Source: Dietzia aurantiaca (lineage in GTDB: Bacteria > Actinomycetota > Actinomycetes > Mycobacteriales > Mycobacteriaceae). Taken from it: a DNA stretch of 64,000 bases. This document shows positions 17,864 to 27,579 of the stretch, in pieces. Under the pieces are notes generated by a model, which was not told the DNA's origin, searched no databases, and worked only from the letters and a program-made list of their open reading frames with translations. The stretch is from positions 88,371 to 152,370 of the forward strand of contig NZ_JAIFXZ010000008.1 in the NCBI RefSeq assembly GCF_021033825.1, read 5' to 3'. The position numbers and the translations under genes are program-made. Position 1 is the first letter of the stretch; each line of letters starts with the position of its first letter.

Positions 17864-18895
17864 TCAGGCGTGGTGGGGCGCCGCGATGGCGCGCACGCTG
17901 GCGACCGCGCACAGCAGCCAGATGGCGATCAGTACCGCCACAGTCAGCAGGCTCGCCCACTGCCAGCCCAGGAAGTACGAGCCCAGCCCGCACGTCGACA
18001 ACGGATAGGCCATCGCCCACCAGCCGGTGTTGAACGGCATCCGCGCCACGAACCCGCGGACCGTCACGAACACCGCATACGCGCCCAGGCCCGCGCCCGC
18101 GACCAGCACCACCGCGCTGTACACACGGGCGAGGCCGGCCAGTGACGGGCCCGACAACACCTGCGCCGCGGCCGCCGATTGGCCGATGATCCCCAGCGGA
18201 ATCCACGTGGTGGTCGACAGTGCCACCGGCACGGGAGTGCGGAACCAGGCGTGGTGGTAGGCCAACACGATCACCGCGACGCCCAGAACCAGTGCCACCA
18301 CGAAGCAGACCACACAGGCGCCGACCAGGATCGACCGGATCGCCTCGGACTCGTCCTGTCTTGCGATCACCCCGCCGGCGGTCGCCGAGACCATCGGCGG
18401 CACCATCGGCAACGCCCAGGTGGGGAGCGGATGGGCAGGGCGTCTCGAGATCAGCCACACCGCGAAACCCAACGCCGTGGCCAGACCGAGCACCGTGCCG
18501 GCGCCCCAGAGCGCGGCATCCACCCCGAACGCGACGGACGCCAGAGACGGAGCCCGGGCCTCGATCACGACGAACGTCGCCGACCCCACCGCCAACAGTC
18601 CCATCGAGACCATGCCCCACAGCGGCACCATCGTGGCGTCACGAACCGACCGAGACCACTCTTGCGGATCGCGGGCGATCGAGCGGGCGAACCCCGAGCC
18701 CAGGCCGATGAGCATCACCCAGCCGAGGACGAGCATCACGACGGCACCCATCGCGAACCCCGGCACGGCGTCCGCGTGCAGCTGCAGCAGAGTCGACAGT
18801 CCACCGGTGCCCATGACGGCCCCGAACCACGCGGGGCCGGGACCAGGTACAGCGGTCCCCGGGACTGACTGTCCTGCTCCGGGGGTCGATGGCAC
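17864..18895 (-). CDS. TDT/TehA-SLAC1 family membrane transporter
   Basis: About 343 residues with some ten hydrophobic segments. It opens with PAWFGAVMGTGGLSTLL and contains AYHHAWF, TTTWIPLGIIGQS and NTGWWAMAYPL, matching the tellurite-resistance/dicarboxylate (TDT) exporter fold. In actinobacteria such proteins are often sulfite or dicarboxylate exporters; the substrate cannot be told here. The start is uncertain. The GTG at 18895 puts the first helix near residue 20, while the longer open frame would add an Arg/Pro-rich stretch with no hydrophobic character. It converges on dnaE2. Confidence 0.8.
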   Translation of the reverse strand: MPSTPGAGQSVPGTAVPGPGPAWFGAVMGTGGLSTLLQLHADAVPGFAMGAVVMLVLGWVMLIGLGSGFARSIARDPQEWSRSVRDATMVPLWGMVSMGLLAVGSATFVVIEARAPSLASVAFGVDAALWGAGTVLGLATALGFAVWLISRRPAHPLPTWALPMVPPMVSATAGGVIARQDESEAIRSILVGACVVCFVVALVLGVAVIVLAYHHAWFRTPVPVALSTTTWIPLGIIGQSAAAAQVLSGPSLAGLARVYSAVVLVAGAGLGAYAVFVTVRGFVARMPFNTGWWAMAYPLSTCGLGSYFLGWQWASLLTVAVLIAIWLLCAVASVRAIAAPHHA

Positions 18896-19020
18896 CAGGA
18901 CACTATGCCCGCACCGCGTCGTCGTCGGGACACTGGGGGCGGCCGGCGGGATCCACGCGTGAGGACGCCTCGGCGGGGGAGAAACTCGTCGATGAGACAG
19001 TCGACGCCGGCGCGCCGGCG

Positions 19021-19026
19021 TAGGTT
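19021..19026 (+). promoter_or_regulatory. -10 hexamer TAGGTT for leaderless GlcD-like gene
   Basis: TAGGTT ends 8 nt before the ATG at 19035. Confidence 0.5.
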
Positions 19027-19034
19027 CACACGAC

Positions 19035-20456
19035 ATGAGCGCCTCCACCGCTGACAGTGCCGCCGACCATGACGCCGCGAGTCACGGTGTGACCGCCACC
19101 GAACTCCACGAGTTGCGTGCCCGACTGGGCGATACCCAGCTACTCACCGACCCCGACGTGCTCGAGGGCTACCGCCAGGACTGGGCCAAGGCGCCCGACC
19201 CGGGCATGCCGCTGGCAGTCGTCCGCGCCCGCGCCACCGAGGACGTCCGGGAGGTCATGCGCTGGGCCAGCACCCACGGCGTGCCCGTCGTCCCCCGGGG
19301 TGCCGGCTCGGGCCTGTCCGGCGGCGCGACGGCTGTAGAGGGCGGGATCGTGTTGTCGACGGAGTTGATGCGGGCCATCGAGGTGGATCCCGTCACCCGT
19401 ACCGCCACCGTGCAGCCGGGCCTGTACAACGCCGAGGTCAAGGCGGCCGTCGCCGAACACGGTCTGTGGTACCCGCCGGACCCGTCGTCGTACGAGATCT
19501 GCTCGATCGGCGGCAACATCGCCACCAACGCCGGCGGCCTGTGCTGCGTGAAGTACGGCGTGACCACCGACTATGTGCTGGGCATGACCGTCGTCCTGGC
19601 CGACGGCACCGTGGTCCGCCTCGGCGGCGCGCGCCTCAAGGACACCGCCGGCCTCAGCCTGACCAAGCTGTTCGTCGGCAGCGAGGGCACGCTCGGGATC
19701 GTCACCGAGATCATCGTGCGACTGCTCCCGGAGCAGCCGCCGCGCTCCACCGTCGTGGGGATCTTCCCCGACGTGGTGGCGTGCAGTGAGGCGGTGCTGG
19801 CGATCACCAGCCGCATCCGGCCGGCGATGCTCGAGTTCATGGACAACGTCTCGATCCGCGCCGTCGAGGCCGACCTGCGGATGGGGCTCGACACCTCGGC
19901 CGGGGCGATGCTGCTCGCCCAGTCCGATCTCACCGGCGCCGATCGTGCGGCCGAGACCGAGCTCATCTCTGAGGCGTTCCGCGCGAACGGCGCCACCGAG
20001 GTGTTCGCCACCGACGACTCGGACGAGGGCGAACAGTTCACCGTCGCCCGCCGTGCTGCGTTCACCAGCCTGGGCAAGGTCGGCTCGCTGCTGCTCGAGG
20101 ACGTCGGCGTGCCGCTGCCCGCGCTTCCGCAGCTCGTCGCCGGCATCGAGGAGATCTCCGCCCGCCGCGACATCCCGATCGCGCTGGTCGCCCACGCCGG
20201 TGACGGCAACACCCACCCGATCATCGTTTTGGAGGACGACGACCCTGACCGGGCCGCCCGCGCCCAGCTGGCGTTCGGCGAGGTCATGGACCTGGCGATC
20301 GGCATGGGCGGAACCATCACCGGGGAGCACGGCGTCGGCCGGCTCAAGGCCCCGTGGCTGCCCGCCCAGCTCGGCGAGGACGTCATGGACCTGAGTCGGC
20401 GCATCAAGACCGCACTCGATCCGCATGGCATCCTCAACCCGGGCGTGATGTTCTAA
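19035..20456 (+). CDS. FAD-linked oxidase, GlcD/D-lactate dehydrogenase family
   Basis: 473 residues. FAD_binding_4 (PCMH) domain with VPRGAGSGLSGGA (about 94-106) and SIGGNIATNAGG (about 158-169); C-terminal FAD-oxidase domain with VAHAGDGNTHP and GTITGEHGVGRLK, whose His and Glu are conserved in D-2-hydroxyacid dehydrogenases. It should oxidise a D-2-hydroxyacid such as glycolate or D-lactate. There is no partner GlcE/GlcF nearby, so a single-subunit D-lactate or D-2-hydroxyglutarate-type enzyme is more likely. ATG 8 nt after TAGGTT. Confidence 0.92.
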   Translation: MSASTADSAADHDAASHGVTATELHELRARLGDTQLLTDPDVLEGYRQDWAKAPDPGMPLAVVRARATEDVREVMRWASTHGVPVVPRGAGSGLSGGATAVEGGIVLSTELMRAIEVDPVTRTATVQPGLYNAEVKAAVAEHGLWYPPDPSSYEICSIGGNIATNAGGLCCVKYGVTTDYVLGMTVVLADGTVVRLGGARLKDTAGLSLTKLFVGSEGTLGIVTEIIVRLLPEQPPRSTVVGIFPDVVACSEAVLAITSRIRPAMLEFMDNVSIRAVEADLRMGLDTSAGAMLLAQSDLTGADRAAETELISEAFRANGATEVFATDDSDEGEQFTVARRAAFTSLGKVGSLLLEDVGVPLPALPQLVAGIEEISARRDIPIALVAHAGDGNTHPIIVLEDDDPDRAARAQLAFGEVMDLAIGMGGTITGEHGVGRLKAPWLPAQLGEDVMDLSRRIKTALDPHGILNPGVMF

Positions 20457-20521
20457 CCGAAACCGCCCCCGAGCCGCAGTGCCGCAGGGCCGACTGGCCG
20501 ACGGACGGGGCCGAAAGCCGA

Positions 20522-20620
20522 GTTGCAAGACATGCACACGGAGCTGCAAGACCGCAGGTGCGATTAGAGGAGCTGAGAACGCGCCAGAAGTCTTGCGACC
20601 GGGATGGGACGTCTTGCAAC
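20522..20620 (+). repeat. TTGCAAGAC-box element, copy 1
   Basis: 99-bp intergenic element bounded by GTTGCAAGAC (20522-20531) and its exact inverse GTCTTGCAAC (20611-20620). Internal boxes are CTGCAAGACC (20544-20553), GGTGCG (20557-20562) and GTCTTGCGA (20590-20598). It aligns without gaps to 49176-49274. It lies 65 nt after the GlcD-like gene in the 400-nt gap 20457-20856, which has no convincing gene. Confidence 0.7.
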
Positions 20621-20637
20621 CGGGTGGCGCGGGGCCG

Positions 20638-20671
20638 GGCTGCAGGGCCGGGCCAGGCTGCAGGGCCGGGC
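20638..20671 (+). repeat. Two tandem GGCTGCAGGGCCGGGC units
   Basis: Sixteen-base unit at 20638-20653 and 20656-20671 (period 18), within a GC-rich tail that continues in degenerate form to about 20690. It directly follows the TTGCAAGAC-box element. Confidence 0.7.
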
Positions 20672-20856
20672 AATGCTGGGCCAGGCCGGGCGGTGTCGTG
20701 CGAATGGCGGGAGAACCGCCGACCGCAGCAGAGGCCCTAAGACGCAAAGGCCACACTGACACGAGCGGCCCTCGCACCGCCGGGCCCGGATCTCAGGTGC
20801 GAACCGGGGGATCTCCCCGATGTGCCCGATGACCCCGCCGGGCGACGATACCGACC

Positions 20857-21327
20857 ATGGCCATCGATCGACTCCACCTGCTGCTGTACCGGGCGCTGTT
20901 GCTGACGACCGCTGTCGTCGCGGCGATCCTGGGCGTCACCGCCGGACTCGAGGCGTCCACCATCACGCCCGAGTTCCAGCTCACCGGCTACTGGCGAGCG
21001 TACGGCCTGCTCGTCTTCGCCGCCCTGTCCGCATATCTCGGTACCACCCCGCCCGGCGCCGCCGTGCTGTGGCTCGTGGTGATCTTCCACAAGGCATCCA
21101 TGACGATGACCGCCGTGCTCCTGCTGCGCCACGACGTCACGGGCGCGCCCGCGGCTGCTCTGATCGACGGGGTGATGGTGCTCGCCACGCTGGTGGCGCT
21201 CGTTTTGCGACGGCCGGCCGCGCGGGCGGCCCGAACTGACCGTCCGGCGTCGGTCACGACGCCTGGCCCCCCGCGTCCTTACCATGGCCGGCCACTCCTC
21301 ACGAGTGGCCGCGGGGCCACCGACTAG
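20857..21327 (+). CDS. Four-helix integral membrane protein of unknown function
   Basis: 156 residues. Hydrophobic segments lie at about 9-28, 45-64, 68-92 and 104-120, with a hydrophilic C-terminal tail. No family was recognised. The ATG begins MAIDRLHLLLYRALLL directly before the first helix. It converges on the small minus-strand frame at 21324. Confidence 0.65.
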   Translation: MAIDRLHLLLYRALLLTTAVVAAILGVTAGLEASTITPEFQLTGYWRAYGLLVFAALSAYLGTTPPGAAVLWLVVIFHKASMTMTAVLLLRHDVTGAPAAALIDGVMVLATLVALVLRRPAARAARTDRPASVTTPGPPRPYHGRPLLTSGRGATD

Positions 21328-21527
21328 CAGGTGGTCTCGCCGTCGACAGCAGCGACGTCGACGCCCGCGGGGTTGCCGCCGTCGGCCGGTGCGCGCACCG
21401 CGCTGACCACCGGCGTGCCCACCTGACTCGCCTCACCCCCGAGAGCCACGGCGATGGTGTCCGACGAGGCCTGCCCGGACTCTCTCGCTCGCTCTGCCGA
21501 AGTGGTGGACCGGGCGGTGTGAGACAC
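21324..21527 (-). CDS. Possible small protein, 67 residues
   Basis: GTG start with AAAGG 4 nt upstream, third-position GC near 80 percent, and a sequence rich in Ala, Val, Gly and Thr ending in ETTC. No family was recognised and there is no signal or membrane segment. It overlaps the stop of the convergent membrane protein by 4 nt. It could be real or a chance frame; the coding bias is the only support. Confidence 0.3.
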   Translation of the reverse strand: MSHTARSTTSAERARESGQASSDTIAVALGGEASQVGTPVVSAVRAPADGGNPAGVDVAAVDGETTC

Positions 21528-21682
21528 CGCCTTTCGTGTCGTGGTCTTTGACGGTTATTTCCGCGCGACTTCGTCTCCCTGCACGGTCAATGATACGGGT
21601 AGACAAATGATAAAGTTCGGGTGGCCGAAATCCGGCTGGGGTAGTCCGTTTGCGCCCCTGTCTCTCTGTGAAAGGTTCCGCA
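21528..21682 (+). promoter_or_regulatory. Upstream region of sodA
   Basis: AT-richer intergenic stretch with a small inverted repeat TTCGG-GTGG-CCGAA at 21617-21630, a possible operator, and AAAGG at 21671-21675 as ribosome binding site 7 nt before the sodA GTG. I cannot assign the -35/-10 with confidence. Confidence 0.4.
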
Positions 21683-22317
21683 GTGTCCTATCTCCTTCCC
21701 GATTTGACGTACGACTATGGAGCGCTTGCCCCCGCCATCACGGGCGAGATCATGGAGCTCCACCACAGCAAGCATCACGCCGCGTACGTGACGGGCGCGA
21801 ACAACGCCATCGACGCGTTGGCCGAGGCGCGCGACCGCCGCGACACCGCGTCATTGCCGGGGCTCGAGCGGGCGCTGGCTTTCCACCTGTCCGGACACGG
21901 ACTCCACTCGCTGTTCTGGCAGAACCTCTCGCCCGAGGGGGGTGGCCGGCCGGAAGGCGAGCTGGCCGCCGCCATCGACGAGTTCTTCGGAGATTTCGAT
22001 GGCCTTCAGAGTGAACTCAGTGGTGCCACCAGCACCATTCAGGGCTCAGGGTGGGGCGCGCTGTCCTGGGATCCGGTCGGATCCCGTCTGGTGGTCCACC
22101 AAGTGCATGACCATCATGCCAATGCCGCGCTGTTGAGTAGCCCAATTCTGGTCTTCGATGCCTGGGAGCACGCTTTCTACCTGCAGTACCGCAATGTCAA
22201 GGCGGATTACGTGGACAGGCTGTGGGATCTGGTCGACTGGTCGGACGTTGCGAAGCGGTTCGACGTGGCGAGAACAACGACGGTCTCGTTGAACCTGCCG
22301 TCCGAGGGTTCACGATA

Positions 22318-22318
<1 letters not shown>
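21683..22318 (+). CDS. sodA: Superoxide dismutase (Fe/Mn family)
   Basis: 211 residues, removes superoxide. The ligands are all visible: His27 in ELHHSKHH, His75 in GHGLHSLFWQN, Asp159 and His163 in VFDAWEHAFYLQY. The QVHDHH region resembles mycobacterial enzymes, so Fe or Mn cannot be settled from sequence. The neighbours (class Ib nrdF and a Mn-type transporter block) favour Mn. GTG start with AAAGG 7 nt upstream. Its TAG shares a base with the next GTG (TAGTG), so it heads an operon with the next two genes. Confidence 0.93.
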
Positions 22319-23585
<1,267 letters not shown>

Positions 23586-23606
23586 CGCTCTCCATCGGAG
23601 CTGAAG

Positions 23607-23648
23607 GTGACAAGCGGCCCGGGGCGATCGCCCCGGGCCGCTTGTCAC
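23607..23648. terminator. 42-bp perfect palindrome, bidirectional terminator candidate
   Basis: Perfect 21-bp arms centred on GGGGCGATCGCCCC, between the converging nrdF and mntR stop codons. No U tract, but stem length and placement fit a two-way terminator. Confidence 0.75.
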
Positions 23649-23664
23649 GGGAGGTCACTGCCAC

Positions 23665-24408
23665 TCAGGTCTCGAAACCCGTGCCGTCTTCTGTGTCGAC
23701 CCCACCGTCTACGCGGTCGCTTCCTCGGGTCAGTCGGACCCGCACTGCGGCGGCCACCGGCGTTCCCAGCGCCACCGGCTGCCCGTCGAGGACGATGGTG
23801 ATGATGCCCAACTCGATCTGTCTTGACCGCACCTCTACGGGACTGTCGGGACGCAGTCCGAGCTCCCCGACATAGCGCAGAACAGTATTGTCTCGATCCG
23901 AGACCCTTGTCACGACAGCCGTCGAGCCCTCGGGTGCTTCGTCCAACGGCACGTCGCCGAGCGAGTCCAGACGGCCGTCCCGAGTGGGGATCGGATCACC
24001 GTGTGGGTCGCGTTGTGGGTGGTCGAGAAAGGCGTCGAGCGCGTCGACGAACCGGTCCGACACGACGTGCTCGAGTGCGTCGGCCTCGGCGTGTACCTCG
24101 TCCCACGAGTAGTCAAGACATTGCGCGAGAAATGTCTCGAGAATGCGATGACGCCGGACCATGGCTACAGCCAGGGCGCGTCCGGTCTCTGTGAGCTCGA
24201 CCGGGGCGTACGGCCGGTGATCCGCCAGCCCGAGGGCGACCAATTTGCGCACTCCTTCGGTGACCGTGGACGGAGATGCTCCCAGACGATCCGCGAGAGC
24301 CCCCGAGGTGACAGTGCCCCCGCCCGCCCCGATCGCGTGCACCGCCATGAGGTAGGCCTGCATCGTCGGAGTGAGGTCGGTGAGTCGGACGGGGGGCACG
24401 TCGGTCAT
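23665..24408 (-). CDS. mntR: DtxR/MntR-family metal-dependent repressor
   Basis: 247 residues. N-terminal winged HTH (TSGALADRLGASPSTVTEGVRKL), dimerisation domain with HRILETFLA, VHAEADALEHVVSD and HPQRDPHGDPIPT, and a C-terminal SH3-like FeoA domain. At the position of DtxR Cys102 it has Asp (EADALEH versus EACRWEH), as in Mn-responsive ScaR/SloR-type proteins with an acidic residue, so Mn sensing is likely. Last gene of the transporter operon: its ATG overlaps the permease TGA (ATGA). This gives an autoregulated metal-uptake unit, and it may also control the facing sodA-nrdF operon. Confidence 0.85.
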   Translation of the reverse strand: MTDVPPVRLTDLTPTMQAYLMAVHAIGAGGGTVTSGALADRLGASPSTVTEGVRKLVALGLADHRPYAPVELTETGRALAVAMVRRHRILETFLAQCLDYSWDEVHAEADALEHVVSDRFVDALDAFLDHPQRDPHGDPIPTRDGRLDSLGDVPLDEAPEGSTAVVTRVSDRDNTVLRYVGELGLRPDSPVEVRSRQIELGIITIVLDGQPVALGTPVAAAVRVRLTRGSDRVDGGVDTEDGTGFET

Positions 24409-25274
24409 GCCGCCAGTGTCTCAGATCGCCGGGAGACCAGATTCGAGACAGCGCGAGTCACGATTCCGCGGTGCGGTGCGAACAACTGCGCTGCGGTGAA
24501 CAGTGTGGCCTGGGCGATGACCACAACCGGGCCCGGGGGGAGGTCGGCGTAATAGCCGATGTACACGCCCGCCACGCCGCCGACGAGCGCCACGATCACG
24601 GAGACCATCATGAGGCTACGCATCGTGTTGGTGAGCAGCTGCGCGGTCGCACCCGGGATGATCAGAGTCGCAACTACGAGGATCACCCCGACGGACTGGA
24701 CGCCGGCGACGGTCGCGGTCGCCAGGGTGACCAGCAGGATTCCGGTGAGCATCTTGGTGCGGAGCCCGAGCGTGTGCGCGTGCAGTTTGTCGAACGCGAG
24801 CAACACGAGGTCGCGACGGAACGCCAGCAACACCACGACGGTGAATGCCGCGACGATGACGACCTGTACGAGCTGCTGGTCGCCGACTCCGAGAAGGCTG
24901 CCGAACAAGATGGTGTGCAGGTCCTGCTGGCTGGGGAAACGGGCGATGAGAACGAGGCCCACAGAGAAGAGCGCGGTGAACACGATGCCCATCGCGGCGT
25001 CCTCGCGGACGGTCCCGCTTTCGCGGACCGCGCCGATGAGGGCGACGGCGATCAGGGCTGCGAGAAACGCGCCGATGGCGAACGGCATGCCGATCATGGA
25101 TGCCACGGCCACGCCCGGAAGAACAGCGTGCGAAACGGCGTCACCCATGAGCGCCCAACCCATATGGACGAGCCAACAACTCAGCAGGGCCCCGGCGAGG
25201 CTGGCGGCGACCACAACCACCAGAGCGCGCCACATGAAGTCGTACGCCATCGGCTCGAGCAGGAAATCGATCAT
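24405..25274 (-). CDS. Mn/Zn ABC transporter permease
   Basis: 289 residues with about eight to nine hydrophobic helices, ABC-3 (ZnuB/MntB/TroC) family: GDAVSHAVLPGVAVASM, DLVLLAFDKLHAHTLGL and LIIPGATAQLL. Moves the metal delivered by the binding lipoprotein, powered by the ATPase. ATGA overlaps on both sides place it in the four-gene operon. Zn cannot be excluded as substrate; the Mn-type regulator and facing genes favour Mn. Confidence 0.92.
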   Translation of the reverse strand: MIDFLLEPMAYDFMWRALVVVVAASLAGALLSCWLVHMGWALMGDAVSHAVLPGVAVASMIGMPFAIGAFLAALIAVALIGAVRESGTVREDAAMGIVFTALFSVGLVLIARFPSQQDLHTILFGSLLGVGDQQLVQVVIVAAFTVVVLLAFRRDLVLLAFDKLHAHTLGLRTKMLTGILLVTLATATVAGVQSVGVILVVATLIIPGATAQLLTNTMRSLMMVSVIVALVGGVAGVYIGYYADLPPGPVVVIAQATLFTAAQLFAPHRGIVTRAVSNLVSRRSETLAA

Positions 25275-26068
25275 GTGGACACCTCGTGCGTCAGATCGCG
25301 GTGGCTCGTCGAAGTGGGTTCGGGGGCAGGTGCGTGCGGATGCCGGGCACCCAGCAGTGTGGCGAGCATCTCGGGTGTGGTCGTCTCGGCGACGGAGCCG
25401 TGCGCGACTAGGCGCCCGTCCAGTAGGGCGACCGAGTCCGCCAACCTGTCGACAGTGTCGAGGTGGTGGGTGGACACCAGCGTGGTCCGGCCCTGCGCCG
25501 CCAGCTCGCGCAGAACGTCTACGTACACGTCTTCGCTGCCGGCGTCCATGCCGTTAAACGGCTCGTCGAGTAAGAGCAGGTCTGCCTCCTGGGCGAGGCA
25601 GCGAGCGAGCAGGATTCGGCGACGTTGCCCACCGGACAGAGCATTGATCCGACGTCCCGAGAGGTCCGAGAGGTCGACGCGGTCGAGCGCCGACTCGACC
25701 GCGTCGCGATCGGATCGGGAGGCTCTCCGCCAGGCGCCTGTGAAGGGCCGGCGCCCCTGCATGACCACGTCGCGGGCGGTGACCGGGAAACCCTCGTCGA
25801 TACCGTCGGCCTGTCCGACCGTCGCGACCTTCCCAGAACTCAGCGCGGCCTTGACCGATCCACCCAGTAGCCGGACTTGTCCGCGTGTAGGTCGGACCAG
25901 TCCCAGCAGTGCCAGTAGTAAGGTCGACTTGCCCGACCCGTTGGGCCCCAGCAAGACGGTCACCGATCCACGGGGCACCCGGATCGACACGTCCGATAGT
26001 GCGCGGACCTGTCCCCGGTCGACTGTGAGATCAGAGACGTCGACGGCGAGTTCGGTCGTGGTACTCAT
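25271..26068 (-). CDS. Mn/Zn ABC transporter ATP-binding protein
   Basis: 265 residues. Walker A LLGPNGSGKSTLL, Q-loop region VGQADGIDEGF, signature NALSGGQRRRILLARCLA, Walker B LLLLDEPFNGMD and the H-loop VSTHHLD. Energises the permease encoded next. ATGA overlaps with both neighbours. The C-terminal 20 residues are Pro/His/Thr-rich. Confidence 0.93.
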   Translation of the reverse strand: MSTTTELAVDVSDLTVDRGQVRALSDVSIRVPRGSVTVLLGPNGSGKSTLLLALLGLVRPTRGQVRLLGGSVKAALSSGKVATVGQADGIDEGFPVTARDVVMQGRRPFTGAWRRASRSDRDAVESALDRVDLSDLSGRRINALSGGQRRRILLARCLAQEADLLLLDEPFNGMDAGSEDVYVDVLRELAAQGRTTLVSTHHLDTVDRLADSVALLDGRLVAHGSVAETTTPEMLATLLGARHPHAPAPEPTSTSHRDLTHEVST

Positions 26069-26985
26069 GAGCCGGTCAGTCCCTTCGTGATGAGGTCGAT
26101 GTCGTGCTCGATCAGGGCGATGTAGCTGGGGACCTCTCCGTCGGGTTCGGAGAGTGAGTCGACGTAGAGCGTTCCCCCCATCTCCGCGCCGGTGGCACGC
26201 GCGACCTGACGCATCGCGGTGTCGGAGACGGTCGATTCGCAGAAGACCGCCGGGATCTGCTGATCACGAACAGCGTCGATCAAGCTGGTGACCTGCTGTG
26301 GCGTGCCCTGTCCTTCGGTGTTCACCGCCCACAAGTAGTGCTCGTCGAGCCCGACATCCCGCGCGAGGTATGAGAATGCGCCCTCACAGGTCACGAGAGC
26401 ACGGTGGTCCGGCGGCAGTGACTCCACCGATCGTGCGGCTCGCTCTTGTACTGCATCGAGCTCTGCTTCGTACTCGGCCGCACGGTGCCGGAATTCTGCC
26501 GCACCGTCGGGATCGAGCTCGCTCAGTGCAGCGGTGATGTTCCGGACGTAGGTCTTGCCCTCCCTGGGAGATATCCAGGCGTGAGGGTTGGGCCTGCCCT
26601 CGTACTCGCCGGAGACGATCGGGATCGGCGCCACACCTTCGGCGGCTACCGCGTGCTCGGCGCCGGACTGGAGAAACCGCGTGAGCCAGTCGTCAACGCC
26701 CAGGCCGTTGGAGATCAATAGGTCGGCGCCCGCCACCCGCTTGAGGTCACCGGTCGTGGGCTCGTATTGATGGATATCTGCGCCCACCTGAGTGATCGAC
26801 GCGACCCGCACCCTGTCGCCCCCGATGCGTTCGGTCATGTCGGCGAGGATCGTGAACGTGGTCGCCACGAGAGGACGGTCGTCCTCGGAAGGCTCGGAAC
26901 CAGAGTTGGCGCACGCGGACAGGAACAACGGCAGCGACAGGAGGGCCGCGAGAGTTCGACGATGGGTGGGGCGAGCTTTCGTCAT
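26065..26985 (-). CDS. Metal-binding lipoprotein, TroA/ZnuA family (cluster 9)
   Basis: 306 residues with a lipoprotein signal and lipobox LSAC (Cys at about 25). The four expected metal ligands are present: His in GADIHQYEP, His in NPHAWIS, Glu in VTCEGAFSYL and Asp in YVDSLSEPDG. This His-His-Glu-Asp set, without the long His-rich loop of zinc-binding ZnuA, is the pattern of Mn/Fe-binding PsaA/MntC-type proteins. First gene of the operon. TAATAT ends 6 nt before its ATG. Confidence 0.92.
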   Translation of the reverse strand: MTKARPTHRRTLAALLSLPLFLSACANSGSEPSEDDRPLVATTFTILADMTERIGGDRVRVASITQVGADIHQYEPTTGDLKRVAGADLLISNGLGVDDWLTRFLQSGAEHAVAAEGVAPIPIVSGEYEGRPNPHAWISPREGKTYVRNITAALSELDPDGAAEFRHRAAEYEAELDAVQERAARSVESLPPDHRALVTCEGAFSYLARDVGLDEHYLWAVNTEGQGTPQQVTSLIDAVRDQQIPAVFCESTVSDTAMRQVARATGAEMGGTLYVDSLSEPDGEVPSYIALIEHDIDLITKGLTGS

Positions 26986-26991
26986 GCCGAA

Positions 26992-26997
26992 ATATTA
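26992..26997 (-). promoter_or_regulatory. -10 hexamer TAATAT for the metal-transport operon
   Basis: Minus-strand TAATAT ends 6 nt before the lipoprotein ATG and overlaps the last codon of trmL. It is the most AT-rich -10 in the window. No clear MntR operator is visible to me around it. Confidence 0.55.
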
Positions 26998-27519
26998 ACT
27001 GGTGATTGGTCGGTCTCCAAGTGTCGGCTGGTCGCAGCCGGCTAGTGTGTCGCCCGCATACCCCTGCTGCCGCCACGCCTCGTAGACGGCCACCGCGGCG
27101 GCGTTGGACAGGTTCATCGAGCGGCGGCCCGGAAGCATGGGTATGCGAACTCTCGCGGTGACCCTGTCGTCGTCGAGCACCTCCCGTGCCAACCCCGTGG
27201 GCTCCGGTCCGAACAGCAGGACATCGCCCGGTTCGAACCTCACCTCCGGTAGCGACATGTCGGCGCGCGCGGTGAACGCGACGACCCGCGCCGGCAGCAG
27301 GCGCTCGTATGCGGCCTCGAGGTTCTCGTGGACCTCGACATGGGCGAGGTCGTGATAGTCCAGCCCCGCCCGACGCAAGTGCTTCTCGGACAGGTCGAAA
27401 CCCAACGGGCCGGCCAGATGCAGCTCGCAGCCCGCGCCCGCGGCCATCCGGATCGCATTGCCGGTGTTGGGCGGGATGCAGGGTCGGTCGAACAACACTC
27501 GTACAGCCGCTCCGGTCAT
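26995..27519 (-). CDS. trmL: tRNA (cytidine/uridine-34 2'-O)-methyltransferase TrmL
   Basis: 174 residues, SPOUT fold, methylates the ribose of the wobble base of tRNA-Leu. N-terminal [19 protein letters not shown], mid FGPEPTGL and C-terminal [19 protein letters not shown] form the knotted SAM site. Of two possible ATGs (27528, 27519) the second is 7 nt after GAGAAT, so I chose it for a leaderless message; the first would lie inside the hexamer. Confidence 0.9.
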   Translation of the reverse strand: MTGAAVRVLFDRPCIPPNTGNAIRMAAGAGCELHLAGPLGFDLSEKHLRRAGLDYHDLAHVEVHENLEAAYERLLPARVVAFTARADMSLPEVRFEPGDVLLFGPEPTGLAREVLDDDRVTARVRIPMLPGRRSMNLSNAAAVAVYEAWRQQGYAGDTLAGCDQPTLGDRPITS

Positions 27520-27579
27520 GTCCGGCATTCTCGCAGTGCCGTGCCTGCGCGTCCGCCGTGGAGTGGGATACTGGCAGCC

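Noticed and set aside
20522..20620. TTGCAAGAC boxes as a CRISPR array
   Set aside because: The boxes are inverted rather than direct, too short, and present as four per element with fixed spacing; no cas genes are near.
24409..24425. GACACT near the mntR start as a leaderless promoter
   Set aside because: The mntR ATG overlaps the permease stop (ATGA), so it is the last operon gene; the hexamer lies inside the permease coding sequence.
27526..27528. Upstream ATG of trmL as start
   Set aside because: It would lie within the GAGAAT hexamer; the ATG nine bases later fits the leaderless spacing, though both remain possible.
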